This document shows positions 44,325-55,400 of a stretch of DNA of 64,000 nucleotides, in pieces. Within the stretch, counting starts at the first letter, position 1. Every line of letters starts with the position of its first letter. This stretch comes from Bythopirellula goksoeyrii. Lineage in GTDB: Bacteria; Planctomycetota; Planctomycetia; Pirellulales; Lacipirellulaceae. Location: contig NZ_CP042913.1 of NCBI RefSeq assembly GCF_008065115.1, positions 4,505,278-4,569,277 on the forward strand, in the 5' to 3' direction. The notes under the pieces were generated by a model. That model was not told where the DNA came from, made no database searches, and was given only the letters and a program-made list of their open reading frames with translations. A program made the position numbers and the translations under genes.

Positions 44325-47300
44325 ATGGTTGGCCGCATTCGCTCTCTCTTCTCAAGGTCCCGTTCTTTGGACCGCATCCTCGAATTTAAGTCCTACCGAG
44401 GTCGTCACTTGAGACTTGAGTCGCTCGAACAGCGTCACATGCTAGCCGCAGACGCGCTCACGCCTGGTGCATGCTTCGATGAGACCTTTGAGGCAAAACT
44501 GGAGATTATTGAGAGTGATACCGTTGTTTCTTATTTTCAATTCCAAGATGGAAATCGCTGGTCCTCAACAGCAACCGACGGCGGCGGTTTGGGACAAGGC
44601 GACGCGACAACCCTCACTTGGAGTATCGTACCCGATGGAACGAATATTCCTGCGAGCAGCTTTGATGACAACGGCGGAGGAGAAGGCCCCAGCGATCTCA
44701 TTAGTTTCTTGGATGGCATTCGAGGAGCCGGGGGGGGTGGAGCTGACCTAACCAATCGACCATGGTTTCAGGTCTTTGTCGACGCATTTGATCGCCTGGG
44801 TGCGGTTTCAGGCCTTACCTACGTTTATGAGGCTGCCGATGATGGCGTAGAACTGAATTCCGCTTCGGGAAGTTTGGGTGATCGCGGTGACGTACGAATC
44901 GGGGGTCGATTTGTCGATGGTCAGCCTTCTGGAGGTAGTACTCTTGCCTACAATGCAGGCCCAAACGATAGCGACATGGTAATCGACACAGGCAACGTTA
45001 ACTTCTACACAAATACTGCCAACAACTCGGTGAACTTTCGAAACACCGTCATGCACGAAGCGGGGCATGGGATCGGCATCAATCATGTCCTGCCGACGGA
45101 TCAAACCAAATTGATGGAACCCAGCATTACCGCCAACTTTGATGGCCCCCAGATTGACGACATCCTGGCAATGCAAAGGGGCTACGGTGATGTGCTCGAA
45201 AAGAACGGCGGAAATGATTCTACCGGCACCGCCACAAATCTGGGCGCGCTGCCTCCCGGAACTATGCTCACTCTCGGTGCTGATGGCGGTCCCGACGTAG
45301 TCGTTGCTGCCAATGATGTCGATTTCCTCAGCATCGATGATGATAGCGATGAAGATCTCTTTGAGTTGCAACTGGTGGCTGGAGCAGGCTTGAAAGTGAT
45401 GCTGACGCCTCTGGGACCAACTTATCTACAGGGACCACAGGGTGATGACGACGATCCCCCACCGGCACCTACTTCTTTCGATTCATCTATGCAGAGCGAT
45501 CTCGCTTTGGAAATCCTCGATAGCGGCGGCGGAGTCGTAGCCTCTATGGATGCAAATGGTCTAGGAGGTATCGAAGTAATCGACGACTTCGTAGCAACCG
45601 CTGGAGGGAATTACTTCGTACGAGTCACCGGAGCAAACAACGCCGTGCAGCTCTATCAGCTCGACCTCATCACGAGCGACACGTTTGAACCAAATCACAC
45701 GATTGCCACAGCCACGATCTTGGGATCGCTTCCAGCCATTACGCTTCAAGACCTCTCCATTCACAACGAGGACGACCAAGACTTTTACAAGATTACTGCC
45801 AACAAAACTGGCAAGTTAATTGTCAATGCCTTTTTCGAGCATGCCGTTGGGAACATCGACATCGAGATTCAAGACTCAGCAGGAAACGTAATTGCCAGTT
45901 CGACAAGCGTCTCTGACGACGAGCAACTCATCATCCCAGTTGTTACCCAGGAGATGTACTTCTTGAGAGTATTCGGCGTCGGTGACGGCGTGATGAACAC
46001 CTACGATCTGGAAATCGAGAACTTCGCGGCACCGCAACCGACGTTTGCCGATCTTTTGCCCTCTAGCGACACGGGCATGATGAACGATGACGATATTACA
46101 AGCGACACGACTCCCACGTTTGCAATCCAAGCCGATTTGGCAGACTTCCAGAACATGGGGATTACGCTTCTGAATCAGGCCACGATAGACCCAGATGGCA
46201 ATGGCGTAGCCACCGATGCAACTAACGATGGTGCTGGAGTATTCGTCTCACTGATCAACATCGTATCGGGTGCCCTCGTCCAAGGATTTGCCAATCCGGT
46301 CGGTCCCACGGGAATTCTTTGGACATTCACGGTTCCAGCCGCTCAAGCACTCACAGCGGGCGACTGGTTTGTCTCCTCTGCCGTACAGATTGTCGACGGT
46401 CAGCAGGATCCGAGCCGATCCACAGGAAGAGCTCAGCTTTCCGATCCACTGATTATCACGATCTTGCCAGATGGCGTGCCCGCGACTGCTACGACGGATT
46501 TGGTCACCTCGAGTGACACGGGTATGTCCGATACGGACAATGTCACCAACAAGATGTCCCCGGCCTTTGTCGGAGTTGCACCCGCTGGCTTCAAAGTACG
46601 ACTCTATGCGAATGGTTCTCTTGTAGGACAAACCGTGGCCGGGTCAGACACTTCCGATGTTGGTGTAGGCGCAATAGACGGCTTGGGAGGAGCCAATAAC
46701 GACGGTTTTGGTATCTGGGAAATAACAACAGAACCATTAGCAGACGGTGCCTATGACATCACACTAGAAATCGAAGATCCTGCGGGCAATGTCACGATAA
46801 TCGATCCAAGCCTGAACGAGGGTACATCGACCGACATCTGGATCGACACCACTGATCCCAATACTCCTTTCCTTGATCTCTTGGCAACTTCCGACACGGG
46901 CCGCGACAACGCAGATGACATTACTTTCACCAATCGCCCCACAGTCGTTATGCGGGGCAATGACACGGTTAACGGCGGCCCAACCAATCCCTTCCCCAAT
47001 GATGTAAAATTCCGGCTCTATCTGCGGCCTGATGGAGCAATCCCCACCTCTGAGATTCTGGTTTACGACAGCTTTTCTGATTTGGGAGGTTTCACGACAC
47101 TTTCTTCGATCACTCAAACTATTTCCCTCGTGCTTAATAATCCCGCGGGAGCTGTGATTCCTGACGGCGTACACAACTTCAAGTTAGAAATCGAAGACCG
47201 GGCTGGCAATATTAGCCATGATTTCCTACTTCCATTTGAAGTCGATACCGCTGTACCACCCGTCTCCTTTGGAGAACCTGCAGTAGCTTTCGATGGTCTG

Positions 47301-50300
47301 AAATCCGGAAGCGATTCGGGAGTTGCTACAGTCCCGCCAACACTCAATGACCGCATCACCAACGATACGACACCGACATTCTGGGGACTTGCCGAAGCAA
47401 ATTCTATCGTCCGTGTCTATGCAGATCTCAACGACGATGGAACAGTTGATGCGGGTGATGTGCTACTTGGTCTATCAGTCGCACTACCTTACGATGGGAA
47501 TCTTGCGTTCGCCGACGGCTACTGGGAAATTACTACTTCGATCGACCTCAACGACCCGGCATTCTTTGCCCTCAGAGATGGGGTTCGCAATTTACTCGTC
47601 ACAGCCGAAGACGTCGCTGGAAACGTTAATCTTCCCGATGACTTAGTCGGAGATGCACAGCAATCTCTTGAGATCTTCATCGACACCCAAGGCCCTCAAG
47701 TAAACGAGGTCTTCATTACCGATGAACGCCAATATGATCTGTTCGATCCAAAGCCTTCGGTAGATGGGCCAACCCCTTTGATCAATGAATTGACAATTGA
47801 GTTCACGGACAACCCCAACCGAGTGATCCCAGGTTTCGACTATCCTGGGTTAGTCGAAGGTATCGCCGAGGCGCCTGGAAACTATCGTCTCGTGGGGGAT
47901 CATGTGGGAATCGTTCCCATTCAAACAGTCACGTTTGTACCTGGGGTCAACGTCGACGGTCAGCCAGCCGTCGATTCTGTAATTCTCACCTTCACAGAAC
48001 CGCTCCCTGACGACCGCTTTACTCTGACGATCCTCGACAATCTGGTCGATCCCGTTGGTAACAAGCTGGACGGTGAATCCAACGGCGTCGAGCCGCTCGA
48101 TAATCCGCGTTTCCCGTCAGGAGACGGTGTTCCTGGAGGCAATTTCCAAGCTCGCTTCACAGTGGACACCAGACCCGAAATCGGCTCCTTTGTGGCTCAA
48201 AGCATATCGATCGATATCAATGGCAATTTTAATTGGGATCCAAATCCACCTCTGGGTGGCGACTCCCGCAACGTGGATATTGCTTTTACTTTGCCAGTGG
48301 CCGACCTCAATGGAGTACAGGCTCCCGGAGCCTATAACGTTCATGACCTTGTGTTCGCAGGCAAATTCGGCCTCGGCGGTGGACTGATCGTCGGCGATAA
48401 CGCCATTTTTGTAATCGACATTTCCGGCAGTACTAGTAATGCATTTGGTGGAGACCCTGTAGGAGATCAAAACAGTGACGGTATTTCCAATACGATACTC
48501 GATGCTGAGATTGCCGCATTCAAGTTGCTCAATCAACAACTGATCGATCGCGGGCTTGGCAATTCGGCTCAAGTTGGCATCGCTGCGTTTGATACTAACA
48601 GTTCGATCGTCGACATGGACCCCGTAGCAGCGGGCGTACAACTAACGACAACACCACTGGCTGATACGAACACCAATGGAATTCGTGACGTCGACGAAGC
48701 ATTGATGCAGCTCCAAGACTTGGGAAGCACGAATTTCGAAGCCGGCCTGCAAGATGCTATCTCCATCATCGGTGGAGCCGGTATTGCCAACGGGACAGCC
48801 AATGTCGTCTTCCTTTCAGACGGCTTTCCCAACGAAGGAGGTTCGTTCACCGACGAAGTCGAAACAATACGAACCACCCTCGGGCACAACCTCCGAGCCT
48901 TTGGTGTCGGCCCAGGAGCATCGTTGGCTTCATTGCAGCAAATCGATCCTACTGCCATTTCATTCTCCAGCACCAACGAATTGTTGGCGGCCTTCGGTGG
49001 AGGGGGGGGCGGTGCAATGGGAGCAATTAGTGGATTTGACACGTTGGCTGCCTACGGTTGGTCTGCGGCAGGTATACCAGGCAACGCTACACCAAACTTT
49101 CGCTGGATCGTAGATCAAAATCACGACGGTGTAGTCAGCTTACAAGATGGTGAGATGATTACGATTCAACCGACATTGGCCAACTTCAACGTTGCTGGTG
49201 CCATTCCTGTGGCGGGCAATTTCGACCTCGACGCTGACAATGGCGATGAAATTGGTCTCTACAATCAAGGCAAGTGGGGACTCGACCTCAATCGCGATTT
49301 TGTAATCCAAGCAAACGAAATCATTTCCACTACGTTGCTTGGACACCCGATCGTAGGTGACTTCGACGGCGATGGACTCGATGACCTGGCTGTGTTCAAC
49401 AACAACCAGTTCTTTTTTAACTTTGCCAATGACGGCTTCGCGGACGCGGCTGATCAGTTGATCATCTGGGGCTTCCCGGGTGTGCTCGATCGCCCGGTTG
49501 CCGCAGATATGGACCAGGATGGCATCGACGATATTGGGCTCTGGGTGCCACGCAATAGTTCCCAGCCTGATCGTATAATCGCCGAATGGTATTTCCTGCT
49601 GTCCAACGACTATGCCGGGACGGCTCGGATCACTGGATCAGCCAACACGCTCAACCACCCTTTCACGCCTGTTCCGTTCGGATTCGACATCTATGCTGAA
49701 TTCGGTGATGAACTAGCCCTGCCAGTAGTGGGGAACTTCGATCCGCCCGTCGCTCCACTTCAAGTGGATATACCACTGGGTCCTCATGATGACACTAAGA
49801 TTCCAACGCTAAATCCCCAGGGAGGCATGGACGGCGACTACGATGGCGATGGCGATGTGGACGGCCGAGATTTCCTCGCTTGGCAACGCAGCCATGGTTC
49901 CAACCAGAATATGGCTGCGGATGGCGATCACAGCGGAATTATTGACGGTGGTGATCTTACTATGTGGTCTGCGAACTACACTGACTCAAGTTCTTCGTCG
50001 ATGACCAGCGACTACAATGGTGACGGTGACGTGGATGGTCGCGATTTCCTCATGCTACAGCGTAGCGGTGCAAGTAGCGCTGCAATCATTTCCTGGCAAG
50101 CAGAGTATGGTAACAGCAGTTCGGCTCACCTAATTGCTGCCCTCTCAGTAGATGAGAATTCTCCACCGACAAACTCGGTGTCCTCCGTCAGCGAAGCTGC
50201 CCCCACAACGATGGCAAGTGCGGACTCCCCTGCCCTGTTCTGGTTAAGCCTTCCCGAGCAACCCACTCCATATTCGGGAGTAGAATTCTTTGAAGAATTC

Positions 50301-50465
50301 GCAGATCTACGTTACGAGCAAGCCCGAATTGAGACTCAATTATCAAAGGCATCAGAACTGACAAATGAAATTGCAGATGGCTATGCCAAAGGGGAGGACG
50401 AAGAAGAATCTGAAATCGAATTCGAACTCGTTCTCGACGAAGCGTTCAGCGAGTTGGGAGTTTAG
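44325..50465 (+). CDS. Giant secreted metzincin/VWA/dockerin protein
   Basis: Exported protein of 2046 residues. The N-terminus has the planctomycetal LE(P/Q)R motif (RLESLEQRHMLAAD, about 30-43). A metzincin zinc site HEAGHGIGINH lies at 244-254, followed by a Met-turn candidate M264, so this is a matrixin-like metalloprotease domain. Two pre-peptidase-C-like domains follow (about 333-450 and 455-565), then about four Ig-like repeats with the pattern SDTG, DDIT and TPTF, a VWA domain with MIDAS motif DISGS near 1365, an FG-GAP/VCBS-like region (about 1600-1810) and dockerin-like loops near 1834 and 1895. The tail is acidic (EFELVLDEAFSELGV) and not a PEP-CTERM. It may be a surface adhesin-protease. 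No partner gene is nearby. Confidence 0.85.
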   Translation: MVGRIRSLFSRSRSLDRILEFKSYRGRHLRLESLEQRHMLAADALTPGACFDETFEAKLEIIESDTVVSYFQFQDGNRWSSTATDGGGLGQGDATTLTWSIVPDGTNIPASSFDDNGGGEGPSDLISFLDGIRGAGGGGADLTNRPWFQVFVDAFDRLGAVSGLTYVYEAADDGVELNSASGSLGDRGDVRIGGRFVDGQPSGGSTLAYNAGPNDSDMVIDTGNVNFYTNTANNSVNFRNTVMHEAGHGIGINHVLPTDQTKLMEPSITANFDGPQIDDILAMQRGYGDVLEKNGGNDSTGTATNLGALPPGTMLTLGADGGPDVVVAANDVDFLSIDDDSDEDLFELQLVAGAGLKVMLTPLGPTYLQGPQGDDDDPPPAPTSFDSSMQSDLALEILDSGGGVVASMDANGLGGIEVIDDFVATAGGNYFVRVTGANNAVQLYQLDLITSDTFEPNHTIATATILGSLPAITLQDLSIHNEDDQDFYKITANKTGKLIVNAFFEHAVGNIDIEIQDSAGNVIASSTSVSDDEQLIIPVVTQEMYFLRVFGVGDGVMNTYDLEIENFAAPQPTFADLLPSSDTGMMNDDDITSDTTPTFAIQADLADFQNMGITLLNQATIDPDGNGVATDATNDGAGVFVSLINIVSGALVQGFANPVGPTGILWTFTVPAAQALTAGDWFVSSAVQIVDGQQDPSRSTGRAQLSDPLIITILPDGVPATATTDLVTSSDTGMSDTDNVTNKMSPAFVGVAPAGFKVRLYANGSLVGQTVAGSDTSDVGVGAIDGLGGANNDGFGIWEITTEPLADGAYDITLEIEDPAGNVTIIDPSLNEGTSTDIWIDTTDPNTPFLDLLATSDTGRDNADDITFTNRPTVVMRGNDTVNGGPTNPFPNDVKFRLYLRPDGAIPTSEILVYDSFSDLGGFTTLSSITQTISLVLNNPAGAVIPDGVHNFKLEIEDRAGNISHDFLLPFEVDTAVPPVSFGEPAVAFDGLKSGSDSGVATVPPTLNDRITNDTTPTFWGLAEANSIVRVYADLNDDGTVDAGDVLLGLSVALPYDGNLAFADGYWEITTSIDLNDPAFFALRDGVRNLLVTAEDVAGNVNLPDDLVGDAQQSLEIFIDTQGPQVNEVFITDERQYDLFDPKPSVDGPTPLINELTIEFTDNPNRVIPGFDYPGLVEGIAEAPGNYRLVGDHVGIVPIQTVTFVPGVNVDGQPAVDSVILTFTEPLPDDRFTLTILDNLVDPVGNKLDGESNGVEPLDNPRFPSGDGVPGGNFQARFTVDTRPEIGSFVAQSISIDINGNFNWDPNPPLGGDSRNVDIAFTLPVADLNGVQAPGAYNVHDLVFAGKFGLGGGLIVGDNAIFVIDISGSTSNAFGGDPVGDQNSDGISNTILDAEIAAFKLLNQQLIDRGLGNSAQVGIAAFDTNSSIVDMDPVAAGVQLTTTPLADTNTNGIRDVDEALMQLQDLGSTNFEAGLQDAISIIGGAGIANGTANVVFLSDGFPNEGGSFTDEVETIRTTLGHNLRAFGVGPGASLASLQQIDPTAISFSSTNELLAAFGGGGGGAMGAISGFDTLAAYGWSAAGIPGNATPNFRWIVDQNHDGVVSLQDGEMITIQPTLANFNVAGAIPVAGNFDLDADNGDEIGLYNQGKWGLDLNRDFVIQANEIISTTLLGHPIVGDFDGDGLDDLAVFNNNQFFFNFANDGFADAADQLIIWGFPGVLDRPVAADMDQDGIDDIGLWVPRNSSQPDRIIAEWYFLLSNDYAGTARITGSANTLNHPFTPVPFGFDIYAEFGDELALPVVGNFDPPVAPLQVDIPLGPHDDTKIPTLNPQGGMDGDYDGDGDVDGRDFLAWQRSHGSNQNMAADGDHSGIIDGGDLTMWSANYTDSSSSSMTSDYNGDGDVDGRDFLMLQRSGASSAAIISWQAEYGNSSSAHLIAALSVDENSPPTNSVSSVSEAAPTTMASADSPALFWLSLPEQPTPYSGVEFFEEFADLRYEQARIETQLSKASELTNEIADGYAKGEDEEESEIEFELVLDEAFSELGV

Positions 50466-50560
50466 TCAAAGCATCCGCGATAATTAGCCCCTGTCGCAAG
50501 GCGGGGTCCTGCTATTGAGAACCTGTTGCTCCACTGCCCCGACCCGTACAATGGCGGGCC

Positions 50561-52411
50561 ATGAGCCACGCTTCTGCCCCAACTACCGCCGACCTGCAAC
50601 TTGTAGATGCCTTGCGCCGCTATTGGGGCTACGAAGAGTTCCGCCCTTTGCAGTTGCAGGCCATGCAATGTGCGATGGAGCACCGCGACTCCGTCGTCGT
50701 TCTCCCAACGGGTGGCGGAAAATCGCTCTGCTATCAGGTCCCAGCAGTTTGCCTTGAGGGGCTCACGGTAGTCGTCTCACCACTGATCTCGCTGATGAAA
50801 GATCAAGTCGACGCACTTACCGACTGCGGTGTTCGGGCCGCTTGCATTCACAGCATGGTAGAAGCGAATGAGAAACGCCGCATCGCCGAGGAAATTCGCA
50901 GCGGCGAACTCAAGTTGCTCTATGTCGCCCCCGAACGCGTCGTCCAACCACGCACGATCGATTTCCTTCAGTCGGTTTCCGTCTCCCAGATCGCAGTAGA
51001 CGAGGCCCATTGCATCAGCTCCTGGGGCCATGATTTTCGCCCCGAGTATCGACAGCTCCGGCTCCTCAGAAATGCTTTGCCGGGCGTGGGCATGCACGCC
51101 TACACTGCGACTGCCACCGAGCGAGTTCGCACGGATGTCGCCGAGCAACTCGGCTTGGAAAACGCCCAGATTATGGTCGGAGATTTTGATCGCCCCAACC
51201 TCGTCTACCGTGTGAAGCGAAAGAACCGGGCTACCGAACAAATTCGCTCCGTTATCGAGCGGCACGCGGGAGCGGCAGGCATCGTCTATTGCATCAGTCG
51301 CAAGCAAGTCGAGGAAACAGCTGCGTCGTTGGTTTCAACAGGCATACGCGCGCGTCCTTATCATGCAGGTTTGGAAGACCATGTAAGAGAACGGCACCAA
51401 ACCGAGTTCGCCCAGGAAGAAGTCGATGTGATTGTAGCCACAGTCGCCTTCGGCATGGGCATCGACAAATCCAACGTGCGATACGTGATCCACTCCGGCA
51501 TGCCCAAATCACTTGAACAATACCAACAAGAAAGTGGCCGTGCGGGCCGTGATGGTCTCGAAGCGGAATGTCTGCTGCTCTACTCCGGAGGCGATGCGGC
51601 ATTGTGGCGCCGACTTATCAAGCAAGGCGAACAGTCGCAGTCGGGCGCAGAAGAGGGCCGCCAAGGTGCCTTCGATGCCTTGAACGCCATGTCCGACTTC
51701 TGCCACTCGGCCGCTTGCCGCCATCGGACGCTCGTCGGCTACTTTGGCCAAGAACTCGACCACGACAACTGCGGTGCCTGCGACGCCTGCCTCAATGAAA
51801 TCGAAACAGTTGACGATTCCTTGGTAATCGGCCAGAAAGTACTTTCTTGTGTTCTGCGATTAGAAGAACGCTATGGCGCTGACTACACCGCGAAAGTTCT
51901 CATTGGTTCCAATGACCAGCGCATCATCGAACGAGGCCACGAGAATCTCAGCACCCACGGCCTCCTCGAAGAACACTCCTTGCGTACAGTACGAGATTGG
52001 ACCGAGCAACTTGTAGGCCAAGGCTTCTTGGAAAAAACTGGCGAATATAACACGCTCTCCGTTACCCAACATGGCCGCGAGTTACTCCGTGGCGGACATA
52101 CCCCGAGATTACTAAAACCAACCGAGCCCCAGAGATCACGGCGCACTCGGACGCAGGAAGATGGCGATCAATGGGAAGGGGTCCACAAAGGTCTGTTCGA
52201 GGAACTACGCAAGCTGCGCCGCGACTTGGCTCATGAACGGAGTGTCCCTGCATACATCGTATTCGGCGATCAAAGCCTCCGTGACATGGCCCGTAGTCGC
52301 CCCACAACGCTCGACGATTTCCGCCAAGTCTCCGGGGTTGGTGAGAAAAAACTCACAGAATACGGCGACGCATTCGTGACCTGCATCAGGCAGTTCTTCG
52401 ACTCACATTAA
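50561..52411 (+). CDS. recQ: ATP-dependent DNA helicase RecQ
   Basis: RecQ helicase of 616 residues acting in DNA repair and recombination. Walker A TGGGKS is at 50-55, the DEAH box with its RecQ-specific loop is visible (VDEAHCISSWGHDFRPEY), helicase motifs continue in QYQQESGRAGRDG, zinc-binding cysteines lie in SAACRH and HDNCGACDAC, then the RQC winged helix and a C-terminal HRDC domain (ARSRPTTLDDFRQVSGVGEKKL). Length and order match bacterial RecQ. Its 3' end overlaps the convergent amidase gene by 4 bases. Confidence 0.97.
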   Translation: MSHASAPTTADLQLVDALRRYWGYEEFRPLQLQAMQCAMEHRDSVVVLPTGGGKSLCYQVPAVCLEGLTVVVSPLISLMKDQVDALTDCGVRAACIHSMVEANEKRRIAEEIRSGELKLLYVAPERVVQPRTIDFLQSVSVSQIAVDEAHCISSWGHDFRPEYRQLRLLRNALPGVGMHAYTATATERVRTDVAEQLGLENAQIMVGDFDRPNLVYRVKRKNRATEQIRSVIERHAGAAGIVYCISRKQVEETAASLVSTGIRARPYHAGLEDHVRERHQTEFAQEEVDVIVATVAFGMGIDKSNVRYVIHSGMPKSLEQYQQESGRAGRDGLEAECLLLYSGGDAALWRRLIKQGEQSQSGAEEGRQGAFDALNAMSDFCHSAACRHRTLVGYFGQELDHDNCGACDACLNEIETVDDSLVIGQKVLSCVLRLEERYGADYTAKVLIGSNDQRIIERGHENLSTHGLLEEHSLRTVRDWTEQLVGQGFLEKTGEYNTLSVTQHGRELLRGGHTPRLLKPTEPQRSRRTRTQEDGDQWEGVHKGLFEELRKLRRDLAHERSVPAYIVFGDQSLRDMARSRPTTLDDFRQVSGVGEKKLTEYGDAFVTCIRQFFDSH

Positions 52412-55400
52412 AAATGGCCAAATTCACTGCCCAACTGCTCAAAGGCCAATTCGAGAGCTTGTTCGTCTTCTTCCACTTCTTGCCATGAACTCTTGGCCAG
52501 TTGTGAATAAAGCGAGTCGTGTGAAGTATTCCTTAGTGGCACAAATTCACTGGGTTGGTTTTGATCGATCACCGAATCAACTGCCTGACCTCGCGCTGAG
52601 GCAAATGTTGGCTGGAGAACTTCTTGAACAGGTAGCGAGACCTGCGCTATTCCGGCCAAAGCGGTAAATTCACCATCCGTTTCATAGGAGACAGGAGCAA
52701 CGGAAATCGTTGTTGACTGGTCAACCATAAGTGAACTGCTAAGTGAGGCGACAACTGGAACTGTGCCGTATTGATCTTGCCAGATTCCGAGGTCTATTCC
52801 GTCGACACTGTCGTCTCCGTTTGCGTCACCGTCGGCGAGTACAGGACTGACCTTACCAAAACCACGCTGCCAGGCGAGAAAATCGCGGCCATCAATATCG
52901 CCATCTTCGTCGAAATCTGCAGTTTCAGTCGAAGGCACGGGTATGAAAACACGCACCACATCGGCAATCACAACCGATCCACCCGAGCTCGCTTGGGCAT
53001 CGAGGGTTATTTCGTGGGACCCTGCCGTAAAGGAATAATTACCGAGCGAAACCCAAGTAGCGTCGTTCGCTTTTTGATTGATACTGACATCCTCGATGCC
53101 GTTGCCCGTGTCGATGTGATAAACAGCATTATCCGCGCGATTCGATCCGGCAGCGTATTGGACGAATATTTCTCCACTGCCCGCGAAGGGAGCATAAAAT
53201 TTCCATGTTGCGGCAGATGGATTTCCGGTAACGCCAAATCGGTAGGTGCCTCCATTGAATCCGGGACTTGTGGACGTGGTCCAAGAGCCGGCCTCCGAGT
53301 AAACAGCTGGACCATCGTCGTTGTCGAGAATCTGTTCCAAGTCAGACAGTTCGACATCAAAATTGAAGAAGTCGAGCACGCGGCCCATGAAGTCGTTTCG
53401 CAAGGACTCACTGGTGATCGTTTCAAATGGAAACGCTACATTCACGACTTTCGTGGCACCACCACTGTCGTATTGAATTCCCGCCCCACCCCCGCTGCCT
53501 CCCACGTAGGTCAGCGCCGTAGTCGCTCCTCCCTGGGGAGCGATCACGTCGGGAAAATCAACATTATAGAATTGGCTACCATTGTCGAAGGAGAAAGAAA
53601 GCCCCTCAAAAATCGAACCTGCAGCCCCTTGTACGTTGTAGCTATTGGCATCGTCTGAAAGGTAGTTGGCCCGCAGGCTGTTATTGAAAAACGCTTGGCC
53701 ATTGTTCTGACTATCCAGATCCCAGGCAATTTCACTCCCCGAGACGAACAACTGTCCACCACTGGCAAGGTAGTTAGACACCAGCGACTGCTCGGACGGA
53801 TCAAAGGTATGATCATCCGTCGATTCCTCGCCAAGGATCCAGAAGACGGCTGCATAGTCGGCAAGTTGAACATTGCCTGCGATCAGGGCTTCGTTGGATG
53901 TGGTGTCAACCACTAATCCCGGTGAATTGGCTTCAATCGCCGAGGCGACTTGCACGACGTAATCATAGGAATTGCTATCCCGTGGACGAACCCGTTGGGC
54001 ACCGAATAGCACCGGGTTCTGCTGGCGACTGAGCCTATCAAATCCATTGATGATCAAAACGTCCTTCGGACCGACATTAGGATTCGCCGCCACGACTTCT
54101 GAGTCAGGTGCTGCTCCCCCTGCATTGACGGGGACGACTTTGAAATAATAAGGTCCTTCATCCAAATCCAGTCCATTGAATGTGTGTGTCGTTGTCCCCC
54201 CACCGGCCACGAATGTCCCACCATCAAATCCATACCCGTTGGTCGAACCGTAGACCATGTATCCAGTCGCTGCATCACCATTGTAGGTGTTCGCCGAAGG
54301 AGCATCCCACGAAACGGTCACGCTACCGCTGCCAACAGTCTCGGCTCGCAATCCAGTCGCTTTACCGGGCGCCATAATGATCGTAGTCGCTCCGCCATCA
54401 ACAGAATTGAAATACCTGACCAGCCCTTGCACCGTGGCTCGAGCAGCGGCGGCTCGAAAGTCTGCATCTCGCATCAACTCGGCATCGAGCTGGTTGTCGT
54501 GGAAGGCCACTTCCACAATCGTCGCATCGAATTCGCCCCCGATAACAGAATTGTTGATTTCCCCAAACTCAATATCGCTGCGATCCAAGGTAACAACCGT
54601 ACGATCAAAGAAATCATGCTCAAACTGTCCGTCTTGATCGACCAGATCGTCGTTGATTTCTCTTCCTAATAGATTGGCAAGCAAGAATTGGTTCGGAGTT
54701 GCTGAGCTTGGAGTGTTGTTCCCGTTATAAAGCCCCAGCACTCCACGAGCACTGCCACCCCCAGCATTGGAGTGATAACCGACATAGACGCGATCGGAGA
54801 GAGAACCTTCGCCAGATTGATTCATATACGCAGCGTATCGCGCCGGCGCGCTGACGTGAGAGGTACCGTGAGCGGAACTAGGCACGCCCTGGGAATGTTC
54901 GGTGTGCCATTGCAGCCAGTACAGCGATAATTCATCGACCCGATCGCGGCCAGATACTCCACCGCCAAAACTCAAATCTCCTACACCGTTCCCAAAACGG
55001 ATCATATCTGCAATCACGACACGCCCTGGGTCGTCAGAGCGGTTGCTAATTTCTACGGAGCCAGCAGTACCCGCCTCGAAATGATAAGTTCCCAGATAAA
55101 TGATTCCTGTTCCGACCATGCGGTGATTGATCGTGACTTCGGTACTTCCTCCCGAATGATTCACTCGATAGAGTTGATCCGAGGCCCGGTCCGTACCGGC
55201 ACGGGTCCAAGCATAAACTGGATAGAAGCCCTCTTCGGTGACATTGGGTCGATAGGTTGCCACTGCGGTTTCGGTAGCCGAGGTACTCGCGAACCGATAG
55301 GGCACGTCGCCAGGGTCTCCAAAATAGATACCCGCGCTACTGTCGCTCCACGCACCGGAAAAGGTCACTTCGGCATCATCATTGTCCAAGATGATCTCGT

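Noticed and set aside
52771-53658. Long open frame of about 295 codons on the plus strand
   Set aside because: Lies entirely opposite the amidase gene, has no ribosome site and no recognisable motifs; it is an antisense shadow of a real gene.
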